Positions 33,241-45,578 of a stretch of DNA of 64,000 nt are shown here, piece by piece. Both the position numbers and the translations under genes were made by a program. Numbering within the stretch: position 1 is the stretch's first letter; every line of letters begins with the position of its first letter. The DNA comes from Cristatella mucedo (lineage: Eukaryota > Bryozoa > Phylactolaemata > Cristatellidae), in contig WPIO01000117.1 in NCBI GenBank assembly GCA_009760855.2, positions 500,001 through 564,000 of the forward strand. The letters run 5' to 3'. The notes under the pieces are model-generated. The model made no database searches. It had not been told where the DNA came from and saw only the letters and a program-made list of their open reading frames with translations.

Positions 33241-34195
33241 ATATTTTATTTGAATGACGCATATAGAACTCAAAACACAAAGCTCATTGGCTGTTCTGAA
33301 TACTTCGACCTTCATCATGGCTTTAAGCTGGTTTGGCTCAGTCCAAACTTAAGAAGCGGCAAAATTTTCACCGGTTACAACTCGCCGCTTTGCTAACCAG
33401 CTTCGCGAGCCGAGGCTGACAGTTGGAAAGGCGGCTTAGAATTGATAGGCACTTTGAGACGCATACCTGATGGGTATGGCTGACACATACCTGATACCTG
33501 ATACTTGACCACCCTCCTGATGCGTATTGCAGAGCAGACGGAGGGACAAACAAGCATCTACGATATACTCGAGGAATGCACGAAAAGACTCAGTCCTAGT
33601 AGGTTTCACTCGTTTCGCAGAGACAGCGAGCCCATTAATCGAGAGAGGCGGCAGCTGCACTCTCATTTCTGGTGGGAAGACCTACCTACCTACCTACCAA
33701 ACGAGGTTTCGGCTGCCTATACCAAGACTATGAAATCAAGTGGGATAAGCTTGTAAAGCGTCTTTGAGCTGAGCGTTTTTGGTGACGAATCAAGAATAAT
33801 TTTTTTTTTCACAAGAAAGGGAAGCAGACGCTTAGACAGCGGGCTGTGCTCGGCCCAGCAAGGGAAAAATAGCTCGAGCGTCCACGTTGGAGCGAGCCGT
33901 GACGTCAGATCGTTGGCGAAGTGATCGCAGGCGACTAGAGCAAATATCAGTGAATGCCAGCAGGTATGCGTGCATTCGCCGATTAATTTATCGCAACATC
34001 TCTCCGAGTATTCCGAGGCTGAAGCCCCCCCAGCTCCCAGCAGGAGCGGTGCCGCAGCTTATGCTCGCTAAGGCTACTTTGCCGATGCACGATTGCAAGC
34101 GGAGGCATCGCCGCTGGATCTCAGCAGCGATGCTATAGTTGTTTTCCCTCGGTTTTCCCTCTTCGTAGAGTCCATGCTGGAAATACAAATATCCG
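33241..34195. other. Stretch without recognised gene
   Basis: Contains overlapping GATACCTGATAC-type repeats (33,465-33,510) and (CCTA)n at 33,681-33,698. No exon recognised. Confidence 0.4.
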
Positions 34196-34198
34196 TTT

Positions 34199-34520
34199 TA
34201 ATAATAATAATAATAATATCAATAATACATTCGCATGGCACTCTCAGATAACTTTGTCTCTTTCTAGGCGCCGTTCGTGCTGCAAAGAGAAGCATGGTCG
34301 AATGCTTAGTAGGTAGCGTGCTCAGTAAACAAGAATAACTTAGTCATGGGTGGCATGCACAGGGCGTGCATGCAAGTACGGTTAGTGGCAGCATGCACAG
34401 TGTCACCACGCATTAGCACCTAAAGGACGAATCGCAGGGACCCACTAAATGCTGTGATAAATAGATGCGTTTTTAGCTTTTTTCAAATGTCACAAAGTCA
34501 GAGAATGTCGTTACGCCAGT
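34199..34520 (-). mobile_element. LINE G, 3' UTR only
   Basis: Minus strand: (TAA)6, hairpin complement (CACTCTCAGATAACTTTGTC), 38-bp repeats of the 3' UTR, and a few codons of the C-terminus before truncation. Confidence 0.82.
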
Positions 34521-34669
34521 TTTACACTAACAAATTGCCTGTAGAGTTTTGGTTAAAGGTGCACTGCATTCAAAATTTGCAAGACTGAAGCAAATTTCTG
34601 TGTTGAAATGGCTCTAAAGTTCGCTATAAATAGGAAGTTTAAACTCATCAATAAACGTCAAACGGGTTA

Positions 34670-34798
34670 AGCCCTGCTTTGACCTAAGGGTAAGGTGCTC
34701 GCCTTTAACCACAAACGTCGTGCACTCGAACCCTGCAGCGTACGTGAAGCACCAGGATAGACATTACGTTCTCTCAAGACACTGAATGAACAGTTATA

Positions 34799-34800
<2 letters not shown>
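34670..34800 (+). mobile_element. SINE-A, diverged
   Basis: GCCCTGCTTTGACCTAAGGG, TAAGGTGCTCGCC, a CACTCGAACCC B-box remnant, and a mutated tail (GAAGCACCAGGATAGACATT). A (TA)n array starts at its 3' end. Confidence 0.72.

Positions 34801-34852
<52 letters not shown>
34801..34852. repeat. (TA)n microsatellite
   Basis: About 50 bp of pure TA directly after a SINE-A tail (GTTATACGATATATAT). Confidence 0.97.
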
Positions 34853-34854
<2 letters not shown>

Positions 34855-36055
34855 TAATGATTAATGGTGTATATGATGATGGTTGAAGTAGCTCTGTTCA
34901 GCAGGCTCCTATAACAAGGTCAAGGTGAGAGCAGGCTGACATAGGTGACTCCGGCCAAGTCAATTTTCCTTAAGCAATTGCGGACTGAAAAACTGTATTT
35001 TCCTGCTTAAAAAGTGAGTGAGCCTTGAAATTCAAATTGGTAAATTTTGCTTATTAGTTAGGAAGGGAGTCAACGGTTTACATTCAGGCTTCCATAACTC
35101 TCGAAAGGCAGACTGATATTTCCGTGGTAAACTCAATTGGATTGCTTTCTAGTGAAAATTACTTGAAAATATCCGAGGGAATTTCCTGCTTAAATGAGTA
35201 CTCTGGTCAGTTTTTTGTAGCCTTCGCTTTCACTCAGCAAGTCGCTCGCACATTTCAACCAGGGTGCGCCATTTTGGCTCCGTTGATTTAACGACGCTGA
35301 GACCGGCAGGGTAAACTGAGCGGCCTGTCGGGTAGTGGTGCGAGTGCAGCGAAGCGAACGCGACGGCGACGCTTCCTTCGAGCGCATCCTGTAGTCGGCT
35401 TAGCTAATTGTGTGGCGCGACCGGAAGCTGCTCTAGCTGATGGTGCATACCTCTGAGATCTAAAATACCGTCCATTGAGCTCGTACCGCGCCATTAGGCT
35501 GGTAGAGCGGATATGGTCCGGAAAAACAAATACTGCGCCGGGAAAACAAATACTGTTCGGGTCGGCAGACAGACAGCGAGAACTAGATTTTCCAATTCCG
35601 GTAGCTCGTTCACCAAGTCAAACGTAAGTATAAACAATAGTCCATTCCAAATAGTATCCTGGAGACGGTACCGGAAAAATAGACGACTTTTGCAGATAGC
35701 TCCTAGACTTGCTCAATAGAAAGCTGAGAACAAGATCCAACTGAGCGAGTGTTACAAGTAATGCTTTGCAGAAACTTTTAGTTTTACTTTAAATTGTTGC
35801 GAGGCGAAAATGTATTTAAGTACATTTAGGCGGCATGAATTCGGTATTAGATAAGTGTCTTGCCCACGATTTTTTCTTATTGTGGGCATCGTTAGAGTTA
35901 ATAACGCGAAATGATTAGAAGCGCTCACAATTAAGTTACCGGTAAACAGCTGAGATAGCCTGTGTGATCGGGCGCTGATTTAGTTAAGATCCTGCCTTTG
36001 CTACGGAAACATGACGTTTGCGAACGCTTTCTGTGGAAAAGTTTATAGATATATT
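34853..36055. other. Stretch without recognised gene
   Basis: Unique AT-neutral DNA with a small GC-rich patch at 35,220-35,520. No exon recognised. Confidence 0.4.
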
Positions 36056-36057
36056 AG

Positions 36058-36130
36058 TAATAGTAACAGGTCGTTTAAATAGCAGCCTCAGAGACCCCAA
36101 TCTTTATCCAGGTGCTGCACAGCTCGTTGC
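36058..36130 (-). repeat. Retroelement tail remnant, minus strand
   Basis: AGCAGCCTCAGAGACCCCAA and TCTTTATCCAGGTGCTGCAC complement the shared LINE/SINE tail hairpin. Confidence 0.6.
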
Positions 36131-36284
36131 AGGAAAGTAATTATCCGTGGCTAAGTGTCACGCACGTTAGCAAGCATGCAAACGCTGTCAAGGGCCATGC
36201 ATTGGCCACCATGCTAAAGCAAACAGAAGCACACTCGTGGCGACCAGTTTGTAAGACCTCTGGCTAGCAATATGCATCTAGTAA

Positions 36285-36355
36285 TTTGCAAAGTGCCTAT
36301 AAAGAGATTTAGCTCTTTGAAGGTGCTATGCGAATGTTTTACTGTTATTATTAGC
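36285..36355 (+). repeat. LINE tail remnant, plus strand
   Basis: GCAAAGTGCCTATAAAGAGA, TTTAGCTCTTTGAAGGTGCT, ATGCGAATG, then an ATT-like tail. With 36,058-36,130 it forms an inverted pair pointing outwards, about 230 bp apart. Confidence 0.65.
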
Positions 36356-36532
36356 TACTCAGGCACGCGAGCAAAGCACTCGGGAACAGCAAATGTAAGT
36401 TCACTTCGGCGAAAGGGAAGCTGGGCGAAGCAGAACTGACTTCTGCTGAGACTTCATCAATTCAAAGCAGAAGTTACAGACGGAGAAAGAAACCTACAAG
36501 TAACAGATTCTAGGATTTTAGCGCGCACGAAT

Positions 36533-36890
36533 CAAAGTCCAGAATATAATATGTTCAGCCTACATCGAGGAAGAGCGTGGTGACCAGATGCTGAGGAGAG
36601 GGTGGCAGTAGAGCGCGATGGAGTAATAAAGCGGTTGGATAGGTAGGTTGGTGCCAGCGAGTAAAGCGATTGGTAAGCCAAAGACGCGACTTTGAAATCG
36701 ATCCACACCTGCATGCTGACCCTGTGCATGTCACACTTAACCATGTTATTCTTGTCGTTTATCGAGAATCATGCTACCACTAACCATTCGTTCGTGTTTC
36801 CTTTGCAGCAAGTGTATAGCGCCTAGAGAGAAATCGAGTTCTCTGAGGGTGCTTTATTAAGTGTTATTATTATTATTATTATTATTCAAT
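36533..36890 (+). mobile_element. LINE H with inverted 5' part
   Basis: 36,713-36,890 is a sense-strand 3' UTR (GCATGCTGACCCTGTGCATG), hairpin and (ATT)6-7 tail. 36,590-36,712 is the preceding coding part in the opposite orientation (IDFKVASLAYQSLYSLAPTY, then LSNR). The join at 36,712/36,713 lacks the codons that should lie between, the usual signature of twin priming during insertion. Confidence 0.72.
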
Positions 36891-39800
36891 GCTCGATAAG
36901 GAGCCGGATTAAGATCGTGGCTGCTACTAGCAGCTATTCAATTGACAGCAGGCTGGAGTAACTGTAGAGCGTTACACCAGTTGTAGACGATTGATGGCAA
37001 TCTGCGGTGACGCTGCATTTAGGGAACTGCACTAATGCAGACCGATGTCGAAAGTGCACGTACGAGTTTTGCTGTCGTACTCTTGTAGCAAGCAGTTCTG
37101 CTGCGGCAACACACATCAGCCGGAATGGTTCCGATTTATCAGTGGAGGAGGCGATGCAGTTATCCAATGGCAACTCGTCTAGGAATAGTGGCGCCCGTGA
37201 CGGGCGGATATGCATATGCCCTGATAGGACATTGCGAAGAAGAGGAAAGTGAGAAAACGCAATCGCTCATGCAGCGACTAGTGGAGTTTTTCCCTTCCTT
37301 AAATCGTACGTGCTAGTTGGAGCTTATGTTATGCAATGAAGCCAGTCTGTCCTGTCGCAAGCTGACTTACGAGATAACTATTTCTAATTACAGCCGCCTA
37401 CAAATCAGCATGGGATGTTCCTCATTAAAGGGAAAAAAAACGCTACGTCAATTCCACGGTGCGCCTCTTCAAATCTTATGCATTATTAGAAATGCTACAG
37501 CATGATTTGCTCGTGCTTGGCTAGTACATAACTACGATTGTACAGCCAATGTCAACGGATTGGCTTCCACTGGTTGACCAAATCGTAAATACTTAGTAAT
37601 ACGTGTCTTTCACATTATAACCGCATCGTAAACAGAGGCTCTGCTTTTTTTGGTGGTCATTGACTTTGAATTTCGGCGGAAATTTCTTCGTCCTAACGCT
37701 AATGACTTTGGCTGGTAGCAACGATATTCAATTATGGCCTCAAATTGCAGCTCCGGGGTCACTAACTGTTGAATTTCTTACTCTATCCTACTTCAGCTGA
37801 ACAGTTCTCACCGCTTTGAGTAGTGACATACAAGTCGGGGACCTCGTGCTAAAAACAGAAGACAGAGCCGCAGACGTTTTGAGTGAGCCAAACGCATACG
37901 AAAATCATGTTATCGGATCTTTGCTCACTGCCAATATGAATTTCATTTAGTACTATCTACCGTTTAGTGCTTAATATAAGGAATCCGATAGCGGTCATTA
38001 GTTACAAATTAGCTGTCGCTAATTTCACTACTTTGCATAAATAGATCTGCTAAAAGATATGCCTATTGTTGTTACCCCACTCATATAAGTTTTCTCATTA
38101 GTACTCAACAACCAGGAGGGAAAAGTCGAGACAAGTGGTCGCCTGGCACTTTGCCCCCCGGGTTCAAGTATATTTCTGTCCAGCCTAAGTAGTCCAACCA
38201 AATAGTCCAACCAAACGCAGCACGTCCATTGAACGATCGCCGCTCATGCGAGGCTCATCGATGTAAGGCTGACCGATGCAAGGCTGACCGATGCAAGCTT
38301 GCCAAACTTGGTCTCATGATCGCAATGTTGGCGGAGAAAACGCCGAAATCGGCTCGTTGATTCAAAGTTGCCTGCTGTCAATCAACCAACGACAGGGTCC
38401 CGTTAGACCCTGCCGCCTAGCACTTTGAGTTTTGCGGAAAGCGATAAATTAGCAGCGTTGCCTTGCGGATGATGTCACCGACGTGAGACGCAGATGTCAC
38501 ATGCCACAGCTCTCATAAGGGAGGCTCGGGCTGGCCCATGACAAAAATATTGTGTCTACAGACTGGCAACTATCTCGTCAAGGCTTGACCGTAATACTGC
38601 CAGCAACGACTGTCGTCAAGCTTGTCAGAGCCGGCAGCTTAGAGAGAACTAAAAGAGTCAAGCTAGACTGACTATGTGGTTTGTGCGCGTGTGCCATCCG
38701 CTCATGGTGGCTCACCTAGGTTGTCAACAACGTAAGAGACCCGGTGCATCCTATAGTGCAACCAGAGGGCGCTGTACGTGCTCTTCTCGCTGTCCTGTTA
38801 CACGGCTTCAAGGGCAAGGTCGAATTCCCAATCTAGACACTTCTGACCGAACGCGAGACAGTGAGACCGGGTTCAAGCACAAACGATGCTCTGGATGCCT
38901 CGCTTTGACGGAAATCTTAGTTTGGCTGCGTTTTTCACAAGAACATCTCTGCATCCAGTCATCGTGCTGTTACAATCGGGCGTAGTGGCTTCCACGTCCG
39001 AGTTGAACCAGGCCACAATATACAGCTCCCTCGTAGCTGTGCTTGTCTCAGCCCACACGCCAAGAATACTGATGAACCCCGAGCCTTGGCATCATGGCTA
39101 ACGATTTGTGAGTGCATCGCGCATCTGCACTCAGGGTTTTTCCAAAAGTTGCGGCATACGGCAGCAAGGAAGAGCAATTGTAACTTAATGTAACAAGTCC
39201 ATATCCAGAGGGCATAGAGTTCTATTGGACGAGTGGCGTCGTAAGGTTGTAGGCGTAAAGCAGAGACCACAAACTATGTTGGCCGAATCTACTTTACAGC
39301 CACGATGCCGGGCGGTTTCGCCTTGACTTGCAGTGCAGCACTGCCTGACTCAAGACACCAGCTCTATCTTGGAGCCGCAGACCGATACTGATTGGCTGGA
39401 TGACACGTGTACCTGGGCCAACAAAACTCGGTTAAGGTCACATCCGCTACCGCTTATTGGAGCGTGTTCCTGAAGAGAAGCTAATGGCATTATGATTTAA
39501 ATGCATGATACCTTACTCATCCAATAGTAATAATTTATGACTATTATATATCGATCCTGGTTGTGGCTAATACTTTTTCCGTATTTGCTACAGTTAACTT
39601 TCTGTTTGTTGGCTGCTTTTTTAAGCACCGTAGTTTTCTAAACCATTGACTAGTGAATGGCTTCACGGCAGCACTGGTCCTCACAGGTTATGGGCCCCGC
39701 GTTTACTGGCGTTGCTGGTTTGGAGAAGTTTACGGGTCAGACTTGATAGCTGTGGAGTACCCGGGCGAAGTTATATTTCAAATCCAACAAACTTGGTCCT

Positions 39801-40198
39801 ATCCGAATGTCAGAAGGTGATGATGTCCAGGACTGCCCAAAAGAAGTCAAGTCGACTTCTAATCAGTTCCAGGCTGCAGGCGAACAATGCCAGAAGGACA
39901 GATGGCTCTTCACATGCTTAATGGGGTACTGAGTCGTGACAGCCTCTGATAATGGCCCTTGAATCAAGGGGCATGCGCGCCTTAACTTTTGACTTTGTGC
40001 AGAGCTGGCTGTTGCATGAGCATCTATGGTGAGTACATCGCCCGTCACTTGATGAGAGCATGAGAGGGGTGGATCGCGTGGCTTCGAGTGATACTCGAAA
40101 GCCAGCAAAGCGGCTGCTCCCACTGGTGGTGGAAAGCAGCACAATTAAAAGTTTACTGGTGGGTTACACTACTGTTTGGTAGTCGTTCATAAGGCCTC
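36891..40198. other. 3.3-kb stretch without recognised gene or element
   Basis: Unique AT-neutral DNA on both strands. Two small tandem repeats: GGCTGACCGATGCAA at 38,268-38,297 and an AGTCCAACCAAA pair at 38,190-38,214. Frames up to 103 codons have no motif. Confidence 0.45.
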
Positions 40199-40199
40199 A

Positions 40200-40368
40200 A
40201 AATGCTTTAAACAGCCTCTTTTTGTACAGCGACAGAAGAGCCTTGATGACTATCACCACCGCTTGCAGTGGCGATAAAGGATCGTCCACCGCAGGAATCA
40301 AACCCACGACCTCGGGACCGAGGTAATGAATGCAACCGCCTTACCTTGTGTGCCATCACGGCTCACCA
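40200..40368 (-). mobile_element. SINE-B
   Basis: Minus strand: AGCCGTGATGGCACACAAGG, TAAGGCGGTTGC, B box GAGGTCGTGGGTTTGATTCC, then TGCAAGCGGTGGTGATAGTC, AAGGCTCTTCTGTCGCTGTA and the AGAGGCTGTTTAA tail. Nearly full length. Confidence 0.88.
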
Positions 40369-40819
40369 AGCGCAGAATGTTCTGTATCAACCTCTTCGGA
40401 GGGAGCTTAAAAAGCTATCCACATCGGTCGACAGTGCTCAGACGTCAACAATTTTTAAGTTAATCCGTCCTACTTTTAATGACTACCATCCCAGCGGACG
40501 TGGTCGACTACTGACAGTCGGTTAGCGATTGCGGAATGCTGTGAGGTCGTCTTTGGCTCATAATTGTGCACGAAATCTTAGTTTGATGATACAAGTATTA
40601 CAGATGTGCGCGTAGCGCTCCATCCGAAAAGTGACAGCTGGGAATTGAGAGTGCTACTAGCGACTGATTGGTTTCCAGGAATTTTGAATTCGCTACCCAA
40701 ATTTTAATAAAATTAATAGCAAGACATGTTTAGCTAACTATGGGAGCTAAACCTCTTACTAGGCACGTTACAATCCATACATTCCGCAAATTTATTACAT
40801 ACGTTACATTCCCTAAAAA

Positions 40820-41600
40820 GGATGCATGCCAATTGGTTAAAGTTAGCATGAACAGTGTCAGTATGCATAAGCACACAACAAGCAATGCACTGGGATGGAG
40901 CAAATTGTGGCAAAGAAGGTTGTTTTTTAGCTTCATTTTAAATGTAATTAAGTCAGGGTTTGTCATGACGTCGATCAGGAGTGAGTTTCAGGCATTGCGA
41001 GCACATGAACTTAAGGTATGGTCCCCGAATGATTTGAGATTGATAAGAGGCACAGCCAAACGTTGAAAGTCAGGCGTCCGGATGGTGCAATATGAAGCCT
41101 GATTAGGAAGTATTTTGGATAGGTTTTAGAGAATAAAAGGACCTGCAAGTAACTGGTAGAACTTTGAAGCTGGTACTCTGCTTGGTGGTTACACAGATCC
41201 AGTGGGTGAGAAGTGGTGCAATGTGGCAGTTGCTGTGTACTCGACAGATAAATCTAGCTGCCGACTTATGAACTTATTGCAAGCGTCTTACCGCACAGGT
41301 AGAACGAACCACGAGCAGGAAGTTACCAAAGTCAAGACTGGGTGTCAACAATGCACGAAATAGCTTCCCAGCTTTGACATATTTGTGTATGCAGGCATGA
41401 GTTTGTGCAATAGTTTTTAGCTGACATTACACAGACTTGACAGTGTATCTGGTATGGTCATCTCATAAAATGTCACTTTGGCAACAGCACACCCAGATTT
41501 CGTGCAGACGCTACATTAGATATTCTGGCCAAGCACATTTTCAGGGTTAAACGTTCCAATTTTTGGAGCGATATTAGATTGACCCAGAACTAGTATGTTG
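40820..41600 (-). mobile_element. LINE I, CR1/L2-like, degraded
   Basis: Minus strand. 3' UTR remnant at the left (CAGTATGCATAAGCACACAA), then the C-terminal frame with many changes (LKMKLKNNLL, IRSEFQ complement), back to about 41,560. The terminal hairpin is not visible. Older than most copies here. Confidence 0.75.
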
Positions 41601-42378
41601 ATTTATAGTCACTTTATATGATTAAGTTTGCTGCCATTCAAATGCAAATGTCAGCCGTACGTTCTGCTAACGAGTTGACGTGCTGCATGGCAGGGAGGTA
41701 TCAATGCACTGGCACACCTGCACGTCTTCTTTTCTTCAATTCAGCGGAACTAGCAGAGAGACTCTGCCCAAGTCAGCCTTTTTGTAAAAAGCCCTGTCGA
41801 ACTCACGACCGGTGCTGCTGACTCAACGGAGTGGTTCTTTCTGAAAGCTTAGTGGCCTTTCCACGTTTGATTATCCTCGTCTAATGTTGCCTTCCCAGTT
41901 AGTGGCTTAAACAGCAACCTTTTTGAAGGAGGCGGGGACAAGGCGCGACAGGTCATAACACACCCGTCTTTATGAGTCTAGTTGTGCAAGATAAAAGAAC
42001 TCGTATGTATCTCAGTAGAACGGTGGGAATCGCGCCTGGAGGGAGGGCTATTGGGCTATTAATCTTCTCGGACTACGATATGAACTCAGTAACGAGATCG
42101 CGTGGCAGGCTTGAATTCGGGCAATAAGGTCAAGCCAGAAACACAATGCGTATTAAGAGTAGTCCAGTCACTGAGGGTGATGAATCCATTGGGGATGTTA
42201 CTATGGGTGAGGAGTCCAGTGGGGATCCTTTTTGGGATTAAGACTCTCAGGTCTTTAACGTCTTGCTGGCTATAAGATCGCTAGGTAAGGAGCTGACTTT
42301 CTCAAGTGTTTAAGGAGACAGTCGATGACCAACGGGAGCATTTTTGGATGTGCATCTGTGATTCCACACTACGTACGC
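41601..42378. other. Stretch without recognised gene
   Basis: No exon or repeat recognised; a GGGGAT-GTGAGGAGTCCAGT-like partial duplication occurs near 42,165-42,230. Confidence 0.4.
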
Positions 42379-42525
42379 CGCGCTGGTTTGACTCAGGGGT
42401 TAAGGTGCTCGTCTTTTACGATTGAGGTCGTGGGCTCGAGCCTTATGGCGTGTGTGAGGCGCCAATGTTGAGATTAAGTTCTCTCAGCGTGCTGTACACA
42501 CCAGTCGTATTTCTATGCTTATCAC
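42379..42525 (+). mobile_element. SINE-A, short subtype
   Basis: CGCTGGTTTGACTCAGGGGT, TAAGGTGCTCG, B box GAGGTCGTGGGCTCGAGCC, tail AGGCGCCAATGTTGAGATTA, AGTTCTCTCAGCGTGCTGTA. Confidence 0.88.
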
Positions 42526-42635
42526 ATTTATGTTGAAGCTAAACGTGAGCTCGTCTACGATGTATTGCTGCGAGCTACAATATTCCTCGTACTTCAGCCG
42601 ATGGGCACTCACAATCCTGATCAGTATCTGTCCTA

Positions 42636-42782
42636 CGCTCGTTTGGTCTAGCGGTTAAGGTGCTCGCCCCGACCAAGGTCTGGCCGAGGTCGTGTGCTCG
42701 AGCCCCGAGGCATATGCAAAGCGCCTGAATAGAGATTAAGTTCTCTTGTGGCGCTATACAGCTGAATTATATTTTTAATGGT
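42636..42782 (+). mobile_element. SINE-A, short subtype, well preserved
   Basis: CGCTCGTTTGGTCTAGCGGT, TAAGGTGCTCGCCCCGACCA, B box GAGGTCGTGTGCTCGAGCCC, tail AAAGCGCCTGAATAGAGATT and TCTCTTGTGGCGCTATACAG, then ATTATATTT. Confidence 0.92.
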
Positions 42783-42861
42783 ATATATATCTAAGAACCA
42801 AAGAGTGGATCCATCGTTCACCGTAAATTCTAGAAAAAGTATCTCATTCGTAAAGAACCAC

Positions 42862-42958
42862 TTAGAGAGAACTTGATCTCTATCCAGGCGCTGTATGCAC
42901 ACCGCACGGCTCAAGCCCACGGCCAGCCGTTGTCGTAAAGGCCTTACCTCTGAGAAGA
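42862..42958 (-). mobile_element. SINE-A, partial, minus strand
   Basis: Tail complement AGAGAGAACTTGATCTCTAT, CCAGGCGCTGTATGC and the B-box complement GGCTCAAGCCCACGGCC. Third SINE-A within 600 bp; the head is lost near 42,958. Confidence 0.8.
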
Positions 42959-43059
42959 ACTAATAAAACCAAAGCTACCTATTCAATTCTTTTTTCGTCA
43001 CCCTAGAGTGCAATCCAGTCGGACTGAGAGGGTTGTCTGACGATCGCTGTGAATGCAAT

Positions 43060-43690
43060 GCAATGCATCTCCGTCTGTAGCTCCATAAAGCAGCCAAGAC
43101 TTTGTAGGCTAACCGTCACCCGGTGCAGTCGACCTACGCACCGAGAGTGGCTACGTCGAGTTAAATGGCGGAGCCCTGCTAACCTCGGCGGCAGCCGCGA
43201 GCTCTTGCGGCGACCGACCGACGTCAGACGGTTGGCTTCGTTACGTGGCACGTAAGGAGGCAGGTCAGGCTGTGGGCAGGTGCTTGGGTTAGCAGCTGGA
43301 TGCCATCGCAACAACTAATGAGAACGCCTCGCGCTGGACAAGACGTCGGTGGGTGGAGGGCTGAAGTTTTCTGAATGGCAAGCTTGTTTGCATGCAAATG
43401 AGATTTCCGATTGGAATGCTGGCCGAGTGGGTACGTCGTCGCCGGCACGTCGGCAGAGCTGCGCCACGGCCGCTTTTCTCACCTAGTTTGGCCACGCCCG
43501 GAAGAGGCGCCCGGCGGGGGGGGGGGCGGCTTGTGCGGTGGGTGGGTTGAAACCGAAGGATGGCGGGATCTAAGCAACACAATCGACGGTCAGAGGTCGG
43601 AACGGCGGCGCCGGCGGCGGCTGCTTTCGTCCGTCGTCGTAGATGCGTTCGAATCTCTCGCTCAATTCAGTTGATCTGCCGGAGTGCTTG
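43060..43690. other. GC-rich island; no gene recognised
   Basis: CpG-rich with an 11-base G run at 43,517-43,527 and GGCGGCGCCGGCGGCGG at 43,602. No domain-bearing frame or splice pair was found. Confidence 0.4.
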
Positions 43691-44427
43691 GCCACACGTG
43701 ACGCGTGACGTGTGACATGAAGGCCCTCAAGGATCTGGGAGTGCATCGGATTCATGTCGATTCATGTCAACTCAGTTTTCATTTAAAAGCCAACTTTGCT
43801 ATGCCGGCGCTCAAACGATCAATATAAGCATTAAACGCGGTCGACTAGTAGAAGTAATAGTAAGCATTCTACTGAATGCATAATCTCGTTTTAGTATTGC
43901 TATTTCAATCTATTTCTATTAGCCACTGTCTCTATTTGGATTCGTGAACTAGTTTTTCTCGGACAGCCTAGCTGGATTAGTTAAGGATTATTACTAGTAG
44001 AGATTCTTTTTTAGGTTCTTATTTTAGGCAGGATGACGTCTCATAAAGCGAAGGCGAACTATGGAATAAGTTGGTAAGGAAAGAATCTCCACGACGTTTT
44101 GCATTTTTTTCAGTTTTATAGAAGCCGCCAAGAACACTGTCCTTAATAAATGCTTCGGGTTACTCTAAATTAATGGTTTTAAACCTTTCTACAACCCGGA
44201 TACACTCAGAAATTTAATTGTGGATCGTGCGTATTGTGCGAAACACTCCCTTAATGATACGCGAAGAGATTCTAAAAGATACCTTTATTGCTTATTGTTA
44301 TTCAGATCGATCTCGTCTTCATCTCTTGTATCTATTTATCCACGACATCTATGCAGCCCCTTAAGTATAGACTTTTGCCTTATCCTCCGTGCGATTTTCC
44401 CTCAATGAATGGAAAACTGGGCCGTGA
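43691..44427. other. Stretch without recognised gene
   Basis: AT-rich unique DNA. Confidence 0.4.
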
Positions 44428-44545
44428 TAACCTACGAGGTAGGTAGTCCCTCTTCACGATTGAGGTCGTGGGTTCGAATTCTGCAGGGGGTGATAGGTTT
44501 GACAGCCGTTAAGGCTCTTCTGCCGTTATACAAATCCACTTCGGG
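44428..44545 (+). mobile_element. SINE-B, partial
   Basis: GGTAGGTAGTCCCTCTTCAC, B box GAGGTCGTGGGTTCGAATTC, then GACAGCCGTTAAGGCTCTTC and TGCCGTTATACAAATC. The middle (the GCAAACTGCAAGC part) is deleted. LINE J begins at its 3' end. Confidence 0.8.
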
Positions 44546-45578
44546 GAGATGACACTCTACGTATGCTTTGGTCCCTCCAGCACGTCGAGTTCTCTCATCT
44601 CCCTTGCCGCATGTATTGATGACATACACAAATGGATGGCTGCCAACTTTCTCAAATTGAATGATGATAAAAGCAATCTACTACTTATGGGCAAAGCCTA
44701 GTGTGATTAAGGAATTGGAAAACACAATAGCTCAAAATTAGCTCTGCCATCACATATCCTTCTGAATCTGCACGAAATCTAGGTGTCCTATTCTAAAGCG
44801 ACCTTTCATTAGATGACTACATAAGTTCGACTGTCAAGTCTGCTTACTTTAAGCTACACACAATTGCTAAAATTCGGGCTTGCTTAAACTGGGATACTGC
44901 ATCTAAATTGGTCCATGCATTTGTGGTATCCTCTCTGGTCTCCTGTAACTCACTGCTTGCTGGTTTACGAGCCTGTGCCATGAGGTGCTTACAGCTGGTG
45001 CAAATGTCTGCAGCTTCTCTGCGGCTTCTCTGTCCTGAACGTCGAAGTTTCCATATCACGCCACTTCTAGCTGACCTGCACTGGCTCCAAGTCAAACAAT
45101 GCATCGGCTTCAAAGTTCTGTCACTCACTTTTAGGTCTCTTCATTCTTTGGCTCCAGCCTACCCCAAGTAGGCTTAGCATCGTACCACCTGCCTTTTGGA
45201 ATCCAAGCGTTTGTCTATAGTTGTACAAACCTTAAATCCTTTGGAGACAGTGCCTTTAGTTTGTATGCCCTCAAAGACTGGAACTCACTTCTAAATGGCG
45301 TCACGACATTCCCAGACCTGACCACATTTAACAAGAAGCTAAAAATGCCTCTATTTATCACAGCATTTAGTGAGTCCGTGTGATTCGTCCTTTGTGTGCT
45401 TATGCGTGCTTACACTGTGTATGCTGCCACTAACCATACTCACATACTGACCCTGTGCATTCCACCTCTAACCGTATCATGCTTGTTGTCAATAAGCACG
45501 CTACCACTAACCGTTCGATCATGCTTCCCTTGCAGCAAATTGTATGTGCATAGAAAGAGATATTATTATTATTATTAG
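44546..45578 (+). mobile_element. LINE J, CR1/L2-like
   Basis: Starts inside motif C (GDDTLYVCFGPSSTSSS), then SLAACIDDIHKWMAANFLKL, NDDKSNLLLMGKA, YSERPFIR-like, LVHAFVVSSLVSCNSLLAGL, LADLHWLQVKQCIGFKVLSL, then the 3' UTR with three 38-bp repeats (45,404-45,520) and a shortened hairpin with the (ATT)5 tail at 45,563-45,578. Several stops. Confidence 0.88.
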
